Positions 11,978-22,246 of a DNA stretch of 64,000 nucleotides are shown here, one piece after another (positions within the stretch are counted from its first letter, which is position 1; each line of letters starts with the position of its first letter). This DNA is from Diphasiastrum complanatum (lineage: Eukaryota > Streptophyta > Lycopodiopsida > Lycopodiales > Lycopodiaceae), in the NCBI GenBank assembly GCA_029204225.1, contig MU832002.1, forward strand, positions 1-64,000. Direction: 5' to 3'. The notes beneath the pieces were generated by a model that saw only the letters and a list, made by a program, of their open reading frames with translations, was not told the DNA's origin and searched no databases. The position numbers were made by a program, and so were the translations under genes.

Positions 11978-11997
11978 TATCCCTGGAAACGACGCCA
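11978..11997 (-). other. Retrotransposon primer binding site, tRNA-Asp-like
   Basis: The minus strand reads TGGCGTCGTTTCCAGGGATA. It matches about 16 of 20 positions of the complement of the plant tRNA-Asp 3' end including CCA, the primer used by Athila-type gypsy elements. It sits 5' of gag and just inside the putative LTR, as expected. Confidence 0.65.
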
Positions 11998-12002
11998 AAA
12001 AT

Positions 12003-13246
12003 TGGTATATGTCGTACTATACCAACAAGGTTAATATAGACTTTGTAGTAAATAGTGTCGTTCCCATAGAGGACAGCGTTAGAAAGTTATGTATTTGGTA
12101 CAATTTATAACAAATGGTTTCAAGTGTTATTCTGATTGTCGACAGACATTAGAAAGTAACCAGTATTACTTGTATTTGGGGAATGTAATAATTTCAGAAC
12201 AACAATCTGGCCTCTATCAAATCGAATGAAACGCGTTCTACAGATGAGATGCTATCAGAGTAGTACAACAATGCTACACTCTAGCTGATTAAGGTGTCAA
12301 CAGAGAATCGAGAAATGTTTGCTATATTCATGGCTGTGCAGACAATTAATTAATCGCGTTCGCGAACTATTCATTTCTAGACAGAAGTCCTCAACAACTT
12401 AAGTCCAAATTAAAGGTTAAAGAACACAAATAGTTTTAGAGCACGTTAGAAACTTATGTCAATTACAATCAGGAACACAGATCAAAGACTCAATTCTTCA
12501 GACAGGGAGTGTCATCTCATATGTATACATACAATTTTATTCAATGATCGTGCTAGACTGTACCAAAGATAGTCGTTATTCGAGTGCCGAAAGGAAAGTA
12601 TTCGCGACAGATGAATAAGATTATTTTAAGACAGTTCTTTAGAGCATGCTTTACGGATACACAACAAATGACTGTAATGCACTAGAGAGTTTGTCTGATC
12701 AGAGAGTAATTCATGTAATGCGTTAGAGATTGCTAGTAGACTCAAGATCACTCACACTCAACAGTGTGGAGAACAGAGATAAGAGAGAATAACTCTCAAC
12801 ACTCTATTCACTTCTTCAACCTCTTACATATGCATAAACTCTTCTCTCTCGATGCTCGAGACTGAAGTGTGAGATCAATATATGTTCTACGGGACGAACA
12901 AACACACCTCTAAAACAACAGGTGCGTCGCTCTCATGAAAAGGTCCAGTTAACAATTAGATTGATAATAAGTTCTATTATACCATAAGAGGTATATTTAA
13001 CTAAGAGTTAAGATTACTCTAGTTTAACATGTCTTTCCATGTCTAGTCGTTTCGCGTGGACGACCTTGTAAAGGTTATTCAAGACAATGTCTTTCTTTTT
13101 AAAGGTCTTGTCTTTAATTGCAAGGCAAATACTTAGGAGATATATTCCCAAAAAATGACTTAGGCCTCTTCATGATTTATACTTATCCAGCTCATATCTC
13201 CATTTTCGAGTATATCATGCCATATTTATGTTGATATTCTTTAACA
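12003..13246 (-). repeat. Putative 5' LTR of the gypsy gag-PR element
   Basis: No gene is visible between the PBS and the copia gag fragment at 13247. On the minus strand the sequence starts TGTTAAAG at 13246 and ends in CA at 12003, about 1.24 kb, next to the PBS. No second LTR copy was recognised in the window, so the ends are inferred from TG...CA and position only. Confidence 0.5.
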
Positions 13247-13440
13247 ATAAAGTGGCATCACACATTCTTTGCTTGGAGAATTTGGCAATTCTTAATCTCA
13301 CGGTTATTGCGCTTGCAATACCTGCAAAACATCTTTTGCTTCGACTGTGGATTTGATGACTGTTCTTGACTTTGAGTCGAGCCTTTGTTGACATATAGAA
13401 CCTAAGAAGAGGAAGTAGACAAAAGGTCTTGACTTCTTCT
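13247..13440 (-). pseudogene. Ty1/copia gag fragment with damaged zinc knuckle
   Basis: The minus strand reads MFCRYCKRNNREIKNCQILQ, the CX2CX4HX4C knuckle of the same copia family as 35173 and 43869, with the His replaced by Arg. The preceding residues (SSSQALYVNKGSTQSQ) also match those copies. It is cut by the gypsy LTR on one side and by an unrelated repeat on the other. Confidence 0.8.
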
Positions 13441-13590
13441 CATTAGAGGAGTTCTCAATATCAAAAAGACCCTTTGTAAAGATACTTTTATTTTTTTTCT
13501 TTAGTTTCGACCGTCACCAGGCCCAATCAAAATGTATAGATTTGAAATCTATGTAACGTAGTTCAAATGAACTAAAAAATAAAAATGCAA
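13441..13590 (+). repeat. Fragment of dispersed repeat R
   Basis: CATTAGAGGAGTTCT, then GACCCTTTGTAAAGAT, then CCAATCAAAA and a GTAACGTA block recur in the same order at 51769-51920 (same strand) and 53260-53395 (opposite strand). They also occur partly at 51543-51620. No coding potential. The family is unclassified. Confidence 0.7.
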
Positions 13591-13859
13591 TATAGAAAAC
13601 TTTGAAATTTGTGTCCGGGCAGCATGGAAGTATCTCATTGGTTTCTTCTTCCTGCCCGACACGTGCTAATCTGTCCGACGTCAAGTTAAATTTACTTGAC
13701 TATGCTGGTTAGTATAATGAAATTTTCTAACTATACTAGTTACAGTTATAAAAATATACTATGTACAGTTACATAAAATATGGTATACGCAGTAACTATG
13801 ACTATGTTGGCATTCACATTAGATTAAATGTGATACGAAAAATTGAAGTTAAGTATCAT

Positions 13860-14930
13860 ATCAGAGAGATTTTTGGCACCAAAGCCTTGAAAATAGCAAT
13901 GGCAAGGAGACCCAGATCTACAATCGATTGTGATTCTTTACAATGAGAAAGATGAACCTGATAACTGGAAGCCAACAAAATATACGAAGAACTCATGGGT
14001 ATTGCTGCATCCATCATCAAAGGGCAATTTTTGACAAAAGAAAAGAGCAAAAATGACTTACAAATCTTATTGGAAAGCAAAAATTTTGGAGTTTAAGACT
14101 ACCCCGGGAGGTCAATCGATATCAGAAGTCTTAGTGCAACATGTATATATGCATTCAGAAATCAAAGTACATGATATCAATCCTCATGATCATCAAAAAT
14201 GTAATTGTAAGTATATCAAAACATATGCACTCTACAACAATCATAGATAATTTCCTTTATTGATGCTCTTCAGATTATGATGTAAATGCTTCAACATTAT
14301 TTTTTTCTTTCAGATTAATATCCATCATGCATAAGTGAATGGGAGCCCGCACAATCACTTGCAAGAATATTAGACGTGATTCACTCTGATGTTGGAAAGC
14401 TGCAATACAGAGGAAGAAGTCTAAAGGAGCTTGCAGATTGTGGTATCTATTTTTATGAATTTTTATATACGCCACAAACAAATGGAAGTTTTGGCAAGCT
14501 CGAAGCAATTCCATTGCCTAGTTTTCAAAGTGATGAGTGGCCTACTCCTGACAACATTGTTTCTGAATCCTTGAGATGCAAGCTACTCATTGATATTAGA
14601 AATGCTATGAAGATAAGCACAGGCTCGAAAATTGTTCACCTAAGTTGGTTGATCTCATTGCATATATTTGTTGATTTTTTCTCGAGTGCTAGTGTTCGTA
14701 GGACACGAACTTTATTTGTTTGCAAGGATTTATCAGATGAGACTTTGTCAGATCTCATGGATCAAGGCTGGGATAGTAAAACAAATAATGACATAGAATG
14801 CAGGATTAAAAAGTCCTCAATGATCTTTCGTTATCATATCGAAAGCAAATGTTCAGTCTCACATTTAGCTACCAGAGATACAAGAAAATTGAAGGTACAT
14901 GGCTACCACTGGATCAAGACTTTGAATTAA
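13860..14930 (+). pseudogene. Unrecognised plus-strand gene, intron-containing, decayed
   Basis: A coding-like frame runs from about 13898 (DEPDNWKPTKYTKNSWVLLH), through a TGA, to KMTYKSYWKAKILEFKTTPG and VLVQHVYMHSEIKVHD, then CNC. A GTAAGTAT donor near 14210 and a TTCTTTCAG-type acceptor near 14313 would splice to the next block, which has one TAA and then continues EWEPAQSLARILDVIHSDVG to about 14700. A last part runs to TAA at 14928-14930. The pattern W.AKILEF...VLVQHVY is weakly like a BAH domain, but this is a guess. It converges with the CENH3-like sequence on the other strand. I do not recognise the family; neighbours suggest a DNA-transposon or captured-gene cluster. Confidence 0.45.
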
Positions 14931-14964
14931 ATGGTCACACAAACTGAATGGAGATAAGCATTAT

Positions 14965-15326
14965 CTACAATGAGGAATATTTGACTATGGTTGAGGTGGA
15001 AGAGCATTGAAAGCTTGATTTTATCAAAACAGAGCTCATGCTATTACAAACCAGTCTACCAATATATTTCAGATTTATCATCAACGGAAGACTAGTAAGT
15101 ACTTTATGTTTGTAAGGGGTATCCAAAACAGAGGTAGCTATATTTACAACATTATCAACAACAACGTTATCTACAATGGATTCCGGGTTAGGCTTCACAG
15201 AATCTAAAGGGTTAGGCTTCACTTTTTTAGGAGCACGCTTGGGGACTGTCTGCTTCTTATGAAGATCGGTCCAATCTACAGGAGTTGGTTTAGGAGCAGC
15301 AGGCTGAGATACATGTAACCTACAGT
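14965..15326 (-). other. Open minus-strand frame downstream of the H3-like fold
   Basis: A second frame overlaps the end of the H3-like fold and continues open for over 100 codons: LALDEDEDRYCRLHV, then SQPAAPKPTPVDWTDLHKK and a Lys/Pro-rich PKRAPKKVKPNP segment. It could be a following exon, a C-terminal extension reached by frameshift, or chance. No start or splice site was identified that settles this. Confidence 0.25.
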
Positions 15327-15700
15327 ACCTATCCTCATCCTCATCAAGAGCTAAAAATCCTTGGGCATTATGGTAACCCTCTTGGAATGGATGGCAAGCA
15401 AAAAAGAATCCTAAAAAAAAAGGCTAATGTAATTTTCAGCAGCCTCCTGAAGGCACTGAAGAGCACTGGGTGTGAATCTAACCAGCTGTTCGAGATCATT
15501 TCTTGTTATGTTCCGGACAGCACAGTAGAATGGAGCTCTTGGGATCAACAAAGCTGTTGATCTCTGATACTTGCGTATTTCAGAGAGCCACCTGCTGCGG
15601 TTGCGCATTCTAGGTCTAGCGGGTGGTGTGATGGCAACCGCAGGGGATGAGGATGCGCCAGGAGAGAAGAAGTCTTCCTTGTCTGCTTTCTCCTATCCAT
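15327..15700 (-). pseudogene. Centromeric-H3-like histone H3 sequence, intronless, broken
   Basis: The minus strand opens with ATG at 15700 and MDRRKQTRKTSS, resembling the H3 N-terminus (MARTKQTARKS). After a one-base frame change it reads a short Ser/Pro tail (SPGASSSPAVAITPPARPR) and a histone fold: WLSEIRKYQRSTALLIPRAP, VRNITRNDLEQLVRFTPSAL, LQEAAENYISLF, LAIHSKRVTIMPKDF. The helix blocks align with canonical H3 (EIRKYQKSTELLIRKLPF; LQEAAEAYLVGLF; IHAKRVTIMPKDIQLARR). LLIP, VRNIT, the DS.L and KDF residues and a loop 1 about one residue longer than H3 are features of plant CENH3. In-frame TAG stops lie at 15413-15411 (after a T9 run) and 15353-15351. There are no introns. Histone-fold H3 identity is strong; the CENH3 assignment is an inference. 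Confidence 0.8.
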
Positions 15701-15716
15701 GGACGTGTACTATGTG

Positions 15717-16444
15717 ATAGCGGACTTGTGCGTGACGGTTAGGATGAGCAGGGAGGGATGATAAAGAACTCACAAAGGACCGATATGCACAAACAGAATG
15801 TACGGTATATCAGACCTGTGCGAGCTGAATATCAGAGAGAACGATTAGTTTTGAGGAAAGACGCACAAGTGCGATATGGGGTGACACATAGGCAGACGTA
15901 TCGGACTTGTGCACATGGAAGGTGGTAGGAGAAATTTCGATTGTGAAGGATGCGCATAAGTGCGATATGCGGAGCCTAAAAAAAAGTGAAAAAAATTCAT
16001 CGAAGTTTGTGATTTTATATCGCGGTTTGCACGTGCAAAAGAATGTCCTGTCACACGTGTGAGAGTTGTACGATCAAATGCGAGAGCGACACATGTTGTC
16101 GAGCAAACGAATGAACACACGACACGTGTCCAAGTGTCATTTCATATGTGTGTTGGTGTCACCTCACACGTGCCTGCGCCTTTAGTCGTGTCCTAAGTTC
16201 GTTGACCATAGGTGCAAAAATTTAGTATAAATGACACAAAAATCGATTAATTTTTTACCTTTTCCATTCTCGAAATTCGTGGCATATTGCCCTTGTGCGC
16301 GCTCATTGCCTTCCGTTTGCTTGCAACTGTACCTACTCGTGCACAAGTGCGATATTCGGTATCTGCCTGCCGTACATATCCCTCTTGTGCGCCATTTTGA
16401 TAGTTAGTTTTGGTTCAGTTTTCCCTTGCACACAAGTGCGACAT
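15717..16444. repeat. Seven copies of a CACAAGTGCGATAT-type 14-mer in both orientations
   Basis: Direct copies are at 15864-15877, 15955-15968 (CATAAGTGCGATAT), 16342-16355 and 16431-16444 (CACAAGTGCGACAT). Inverted, more diverged copies are at 15717-15730, 15807-15820 and 15898-15911. Partial CTTGTGCGC motifs lie near 16290 and 16383. They occur only in the intergenic region between the H3-like sequence and the plus-strand gene at 16458. Clustered short motifs in both orientations resemble the subterminal repeats of CACTA-type DNA transposons, or promoter elements shared by two divergent genes. Confidence 0.7.
16029..16232 (+). promoter_or_regulatory. G-box cluster and TATA box upstream of the 16458 gene
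   Basis: Four CACGTG cores lie within 143 bp: inside the palindromes TTTGCACGTGCAAA (16026-16039), TCACACGTGTGA (16051-16062) and GACACGTGTC (16121-16130), and at 16167-16172. TATAAAT follows at 16226-16232, 226 bp before the ATG. CACGTG is the core site of plant bZIP and bHLH factors. The arrangement looks like a real former promoter, but activity cannot be judged. Confidence 0.55.
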
Positions 16445-16457
16445 TCACATTACTGCC

Positions 16458-17644
16458 ATGGCCTCTTCCTCATCATCCTCACGAGATTCAGGCTTGAGTT
16501 CATTTCTTAGTGAATTTGGGATTACTGAAAACCTAGACTATTTTCACAGTCTATTCAGGCCATATCTACATGTTTTCATGACTACACAACCAAATTCTGA
16601 CGTATTTTATGACCATTATGTCAGATTCAGAGATATGCTTAGTAAGCATGTTTTCTCCATAGGTCCACTCTAGTACATGCATTATACTGATCTTGTTCAT
16701 TTCTTCCCAACTTTCAGACATAGACTGGATAGAATGTTCACCAAATTGTTTGATTTTTTCAAAAGCAGTTCAATGTGTCCGTATTGCAACAAGAAATGTC
16801 GATTGGTTGAATTTCAGAGTGGTTTTGTACTTTTCATGTTAGTTCAGATCCCAAATGATGATGAAGTTTCTGTTGTTGACCCTCCTTTTGTACCATCCTT
16901 TGTTCAGTTAGCTATTAAGAGTATCAGTCACTTTCTTATCGACACTCCTGAGAAGGGTAATGACTTTATTGATGTAAATACTGATGTTCTCCGGGATTCT
17001 TTCATTGGCCAAAATACATCTGATGATGAATCCAAATCTATGGAGAAGTCAAAATGTCTTTTCGATTTGTCTGTATATTATATTAATGACGATGTATATT
17101 TTACTATTGCTGATTTATGTAAATTTTTTGATTATCGTGAGGACGAGGTTCTATGTTTATTATCCGGCACAATTTTCGAATTCTCCGACTTTGTAGATTC
17201 TAAAACAAATGACCTTGTTGTTGGTATTGATTTTGATGATGAGGAGGGACTTATGACCAGTGAAGAATGCCCAAATAAGACTTTATCAAATATAGCTGAG
17301 AATGGGCGAGACAGATCATCCGATGAAGAATTCACGACATTTCAATCCTAGACATGCTTCCCTCGTCCATCATTAATGCATTTCACTAATGATTCCACTT
17401 CAGTACGTGGTCATTATATTGATCATCCTGATCTGGTTGCTGTTGAAGATGAAGAATGTGTAAGTGTTTAATCTTCCTTGCATTTGAATATTTTCAATCA
17501 CTAAATGTGTTTTTGCTAACATATTTCCTATTGCAGGATGCTCTCATAATAAATAATTTTGCTGTGAGACGAGATGGTTTCAGACAACATGCATCCTCGT
17601 TCCAGAGGGACAGTGGACTGGGCACTATCTTAGGCATTTCTTGA
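16458..17644 (+). pseudogene. Unrecognised two-exon gene, decayed (about 370 codons)
   Basis: ATG at 16458 has a strong context (GCCATGG) and starts MASSSSSSRDSGLSSFLSEF. One frame runs 334 codons to 17459, broken only by TAG at 16671-16673 and TAG at 17349-17351. A GTAAGT donor at 17460 and a CCTATTGCAG acceptor ending at 17536 define a 77-nt intron that keeps the frame; exon 2 (17537-17644) ends in TGA. The product has a Ser-rich start, a Phe/His-rich middle, a small Cys cluster (CPYCNKKC) and an acidic second half. I do not recognise the family. It is divergent from the H3-like sequence and convergent with the transposase-like gene, so it may be an accessory gene of a DNA transposon. Confidence 0.55.
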
Positions 17645-17759
17645 AGAATGAGATCTGTATTGCTCATTCCAAGATGAGCCCAGTTGGGGAGAGTCTTATA
17701 TTGGCAGTTAAAGCTTTAAAAACTATATGAAGATAAATGATCTTTTCTATTAATCTAAC

Positions 17760-19298
17760 TTATGCATGAAGAGTGCAAACATGCACATTTTTTATGGGGA
17801 TAGGCAGCACAGGCTTCCAGTTTGGATTTGCATATTCTCTAGTAATTTCTGTACTCCTAGTTACATCTTTTGCCATTTTCATGCAGTACAAACAAGGGTG
17901 TTTTGATGTAGCACCGTGAGAGACATTATACATACATTTCAATGTTTTCAAATCACCTGCTAAGTGTCATTCAACATTGAAGTCTCCAACTCCTGGAACG
18001 TTGAGAAGTCCTCCATCCATATGGTCCTTGATGATCCTAGGATAAGATGTCCTTGAGAATATCCATGATAATATATCATGATCATCTTTCTGCACCTACC
18101 CAAAGAATTAATCAGACTTAGTTTACAATGTATTAATACTATTCAATAAATGTAATGTAATAATGAGGCTAGTTACCTGAAACACTGCCAACCACCATAT
18201 ATCATTTTTTGACTGGACACTAAATCTGAAATCTTCTTGGTTCTCTGTTTGTGATAGAGCACCATTCATGAGAGTTATACTAACAATCTTCATCTTCTGC
18301 CCTTTCACAACTTCTGACTTATCTAACTTAAGTACTATGATTATTTTGTCATTCACCTTTTCATAGGTTATATCATAGAATGTGACGATGTATCTCAGCA
18401 AGTAATTTAGATCAATAAATAAATTGTTTGATGAATTATAGAATATCGATCTTCCATCATTTTCATACACCTCCTCAATATGAAATGGAGTTCCAGTGAT
18501 CTTATGTATACCTATGTTTAATATATCCCTCTCTTTCTTCAAGTGATATGTCCTAGGGATTGGGACTTTTCTAATTTGAACTTGCTTAAAAGCTTCTCTA
18601 ATTAGTTTAAATATTGTTGCATATGCTTCCCTACTAATACCTGCAAAATCACAAGCACCCTGAACTATAGTCTTATCTAAAAAACTATAGTCAAAGACTC
18701 TGCTATTTTACACTTTACATTTGAAATCCTATTGTTCATCATGATACGCTCAGTGGATTTGCAAGTCAATATTGTGCCCAATGACATTCCTAGTGAAGCA
18801 TTGTCTTTAATATTCTGAGGAGCTACTAATGCAGATCTGCAAAAAAAACAGATAGTTAATAGAATATCACCATAGCTGAAATTAAATCCAAATGTCATTG
18901 AAAAACTTATAAAATTCAAAATATGCTTACTTGAATGCACGTATCCTTCTATTTCGATAACCTCCTTTTGAAAGCGTTTGAATATCCCTGCAACTTTGTC
19001 ACTTTTGTTTCTTACTTTCAGCCTTCTTCTTTGCCAAATCCACATCCTTCAATAATTGTAAGTTTTCAATACGAATAGACTGCAAGACTGATTGCATTTG
19101 CTCTAGTTATGATTTGATATTAATTGTTATCTTCTGTAATGATTCATTATTTTTTTTAAGTTGTTCATTTTCTTCTAACGTCTTTTGAAGATGACAATCT
19201 CTATTCTGACAATAAGAGGATATCCGAATGAACTCACCTTCTAAAAAGCGAACTTTATTCATATGAAGTTTATTTTTCATGGTTTTGCAATCTTTCAC
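17760..19298 (-). pseudogene. DDE-transposase-like gene, intron-containing, decayed
   Basis: The minus strand opens with a coiled-coil-like part (KTLEENEQLKKNNESLQK), then GGYRNRRIRAFK. An intron at 18930-18837 (GT-AG) joins it to SALVAPQNIKDNASLGMSLG. After a frame break it reads SFLDKTIVQGACDFAGISRE and IIVLKLDKSEVVKGQKMKIV. A second intron (18176-18090) leads to KDDHDILSWIFSRTSYPRII, then VE, a TGA where Trp is likely, HLAGDLKTLKCMYNVSHGAT and KHPCLYC. An Asp-containing GDLK.L block followed by a CxxC pair matches the zinc-binding insertion of some RNase H-fold transposases (CMC/Chapaev-like). The superfamily is uncertain and the C-terminal Glu region was not found. Confidence 0.5.
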
Positions 19299-20439
19299 AA
19301 TATCCTAGTAATCCACTATGATTCCAGCCAGAATATGTGAGCACATATCTCTTCTCTTTTTGTTTCCGGTGTTACTTCTTCTTAAGTGGTTTCCGCTCTG
19401 GAAATCGAGTGTTTCTGCCCGTTTTCAAAAGCCAGTTCTATCTAGTTAGATCCTCTTGCTTAGAACTGTTTTCAGGCATGTTGTTTGTCAGTTTACCACT
19501 TGTATTCCCAACCTGTCAGTGGGGTGAAACAGTTTCGTCCAATCCAGCTACATGCATTTACAATCCATGTAACCAATCCTTGCTCAATTCAGATTAGCGT
19601 TCTGAACAAGAGAGCAATCTGTGATTCTATCTACTAAATTACTCTAAGGAATCAAGGAACAATATGGCATCAAGATTAATCTACAGATCAAGCATCAAGA
19701 AACAAGAAAACTAACTACCTAACAGCATACTAGCATTTCAAAAATCAAGAAATACCCATCTCTGGATTCTTTGAATACCCAAGAACAATTAAGGACATGA
19801 TTGTTAGTGAATATGCAAGAATTGAACCACAATCTCAGCCTATTTAGTTTACCTGGATGCTGAAACTACATAAACAATAAACAAGAAGACTAATCCACAT
19901 CACATTTTACATTGCAAGAAAGAAAACAGGAAATCTAGATTATTCCACAACCATAACAAAGAGATCAAGGCATGTTCATAGGAATTTCGCTCAAGACAAT
20001 AGCCATGAACAAGGAGCTTCCAAATTGCCAATAACTCATGGAGGATTTTTTTGATTCATACAAGAGAAATGACAATACAATAAAAGCTCCCTCACAAGAG
20101 AGGGGGCCCCTTAAACAAGCAAGAGGGCTTCCCATGTGGAGCCTAAGTGGCAATTCCACTAGTTTAGAAATTACAAGTGGAAATAGCTCTTCCATTAGAG
20201 GTCACCGTCAAAAGATGGCTCACTCTACTTTATTTAAAAGGGGTCTACATTTAGTTACATTGCCTAGGAATGTCATTGGCTCATATTGGTTGTTCCTTTT
20301 CTAGGATTCACCTTGTAAGCTCACATAGAAATAACCTGTAATCCTAGCTAGTAATCCTCGGCTCTTATGCTCGGCTCTCAGTTTCTTCTTGCTCTCCTTC
20401 TAAGACCTCCTCGGTCTTGGGTGAGAGATGCTCTGTGTT
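19299..20439. other. Interval with no recognisable gene
   Basis: Short frames only. 20038-20304 is open but has no family resemblance. The stretch near 20300-20430 has repeated CCTCGG and CTCGGCTC words and may be leader or LTR-like sequence of an unknown element. It ends where a copia RNase H fragment begins. Confidence 0.4.
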
Positions 20440-20700
20440 TTAGCTTGGCTCGACATTTGGGGGATTCTCTGGAATCTGCTAACATCAGCCAAGTCTAGAT
20501 ATCATTCTAGGAGTAAGCACATTGAACTAAAGTATCACTATGTCAGAAGCAAAGTTCTTGACGAAGAGGTCAGATTGCAGTACGGTAGAATGCAAGATAT
20601 GACAGCAGATATTTTTACCAAAGCATTAAGCTTGGATGCACATAGAAGGTTTTGTACAATACTAAGTCTAAAGGTCAAGGCATTCATGGATTCGGATTAA
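20440..20700 (+). pseudogene. Ty1/copia RNase H C-terminal fragment
   Basis: Reads SRSKHIELKYHYVRSKVLDE and DIFTKALSLDAHRRF, ending TAA at 20698-20700. It closely resembles the end of the complete copia at 41984-48192, so it belongs to a related family. Everything upstream of this part is missing. Confidence 0.85.
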
Positions 20701-20707
20701 GGGGGAG

Positions 20708-22000
20708 TGCTGGATTATTCTCCTTCTTACTAATCGACTAATCGGTTTTTAATCTTCATCCAACTGTTTATCCAGTTCTGCAGATTTTCTCGTGTCTTTA
20801 TACAGTCGGCAGAATTACATGTATTTTTACATAGTCTGTAGAAATACACGGAGTTTGACAACAATGTCATATTTTCTCTCTCTAGAAATCTGACAGTGTC
20901 ACCTGTTAGGAATCTCGTGTAAAAATGCATTGTCACCTTTTTCGCCCGTCAGGAATTACGAGTAAAAATGCAAAGTCGTATTTTTCGTATTTTTTCATAG
21001 TGCCTCAAACATTAAAGAAATGAGTTTGGCACAATGTGGGACTACTACAATATTAAGGACATGAGATTTTGCAACACTGTCATATTTCTTCAAAAACCGA
21101 CATTTTCACCTTTTTGCAACACTGTTGTCTGTGGTAGTTTTAGTTCATTTATGCAGAGTGACAGTTTTAGTTCATTTATGCAAAAAACTATTTATGACAA
21201 TTGTCGCCACTTATCAGCAATTATTTTTGAGAAGAAACTGAATGAATGCAACGGACTCCAGTCAATTGGCAATTGCATTTGAAAATCTAAATACTTAGTT
21301 TAAATCAGCTATTCATACATCTCATTATCAATTATCAAGTAAAATAATTAATTAATATTGTGAATTGTGAGGGAGTTGAGTGTTATTACATGACGCTTCC
21401 TACGCTCTCTCTCATCAAGCAGATCATTCACAATAAAAAAGTATTGTTGTTAGCTCTCTATCAAGCATTCAAGCTTGAACTCTCTTGAGCATTCTAGCTC
21501 AATCTTTTAGAGATTTATTTTAGAGTTGCTATTGCACTACTACTTATTAGTAGAGTTGCTTATTTCAGACTTATTCTTAATTACTCAGAGACAGTTTTAG
21601 AGTGCGCGGTTTCTATTTGCTATTGTCTTGCACTCAAGAGCATCTGATCTTGTTTTTCTGAATCAAAACTATTTCCTTATTGCGTTCAATTTGTGTCAGA
21701 ATGCATGCATCTCTATATTGCTTTTGTAACTGGTAGAAATTGTCTGAAAATTCAAAATTTTATGTTTGGCTACGTATTCACTTAGTATCTAGCAAAAGTT
21801 AGTTGCTAAAGATTGAACGTGATTTCCATCACTACTACTTTATTCAATTTTTGATAGGCGTAGTCATGCATTGGAAGTAGGAAGTTTCCGCATTCTATTA
21901 CTCACCTTGTAGTGGGTTTCTTTCCTTGCCTAACCTAAATCCAAGATCTAATCAATCTAGCATCAAAGAGACGAAGTTAGTTGTCACGCATATATTCGTT
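20708..22000 (+). repeat. 3' LTR (end uncertain) of the copia fragment
   Basis: A PPT (AAGGGGGAG, 20699-20707) lies directly before TGCTGGATTA, mirroring the PPT/TGTTGG junction of the complete copia. 21355-21560 matches 26665-26870 closely (TGAGTGTTATTACATGACGC, then CTCTCTATCAAGC). The 3' end was not located; LTR-like sequence (GTAGTCATGCA near 21860) continues to about 22000. Confidence 0.6.
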
Positions 22001-22246
22001 CCCTATGAGAGCGATAGTATAGTTCAGATTTCAGCATGAATGGAAGATCCAAATATAACTCTAACATCCATTAACCCTAAGCATTAACACTGTATCCATT
22101 AACACTATGATCCACAACAAGATAGCTTACTCTTTTTCTCTCTCATGTGGTAAAACACGTCTACATAGAATATTGTTTGATCCACGACAATACAATTGTC
22201 CTACAATCAATTAATAAGGTTGAGCCTTATGAATGAATTGTCTCTT

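Noticed and set aside
15411-15425. T9-AG as a splice acceptor inside the H3-like sequence
   Set aside because: The histone-fold codons run up to the T tract without a donor, so a real intron would have to be only a few bases long. A slippage-prone run with a stop is simpler.
20038-20304. An 88-codon plus-strand frame as a gene
   Set aside because: No family resemblance, weak start context, and an opposite-strand frame of similar length covers much of it.
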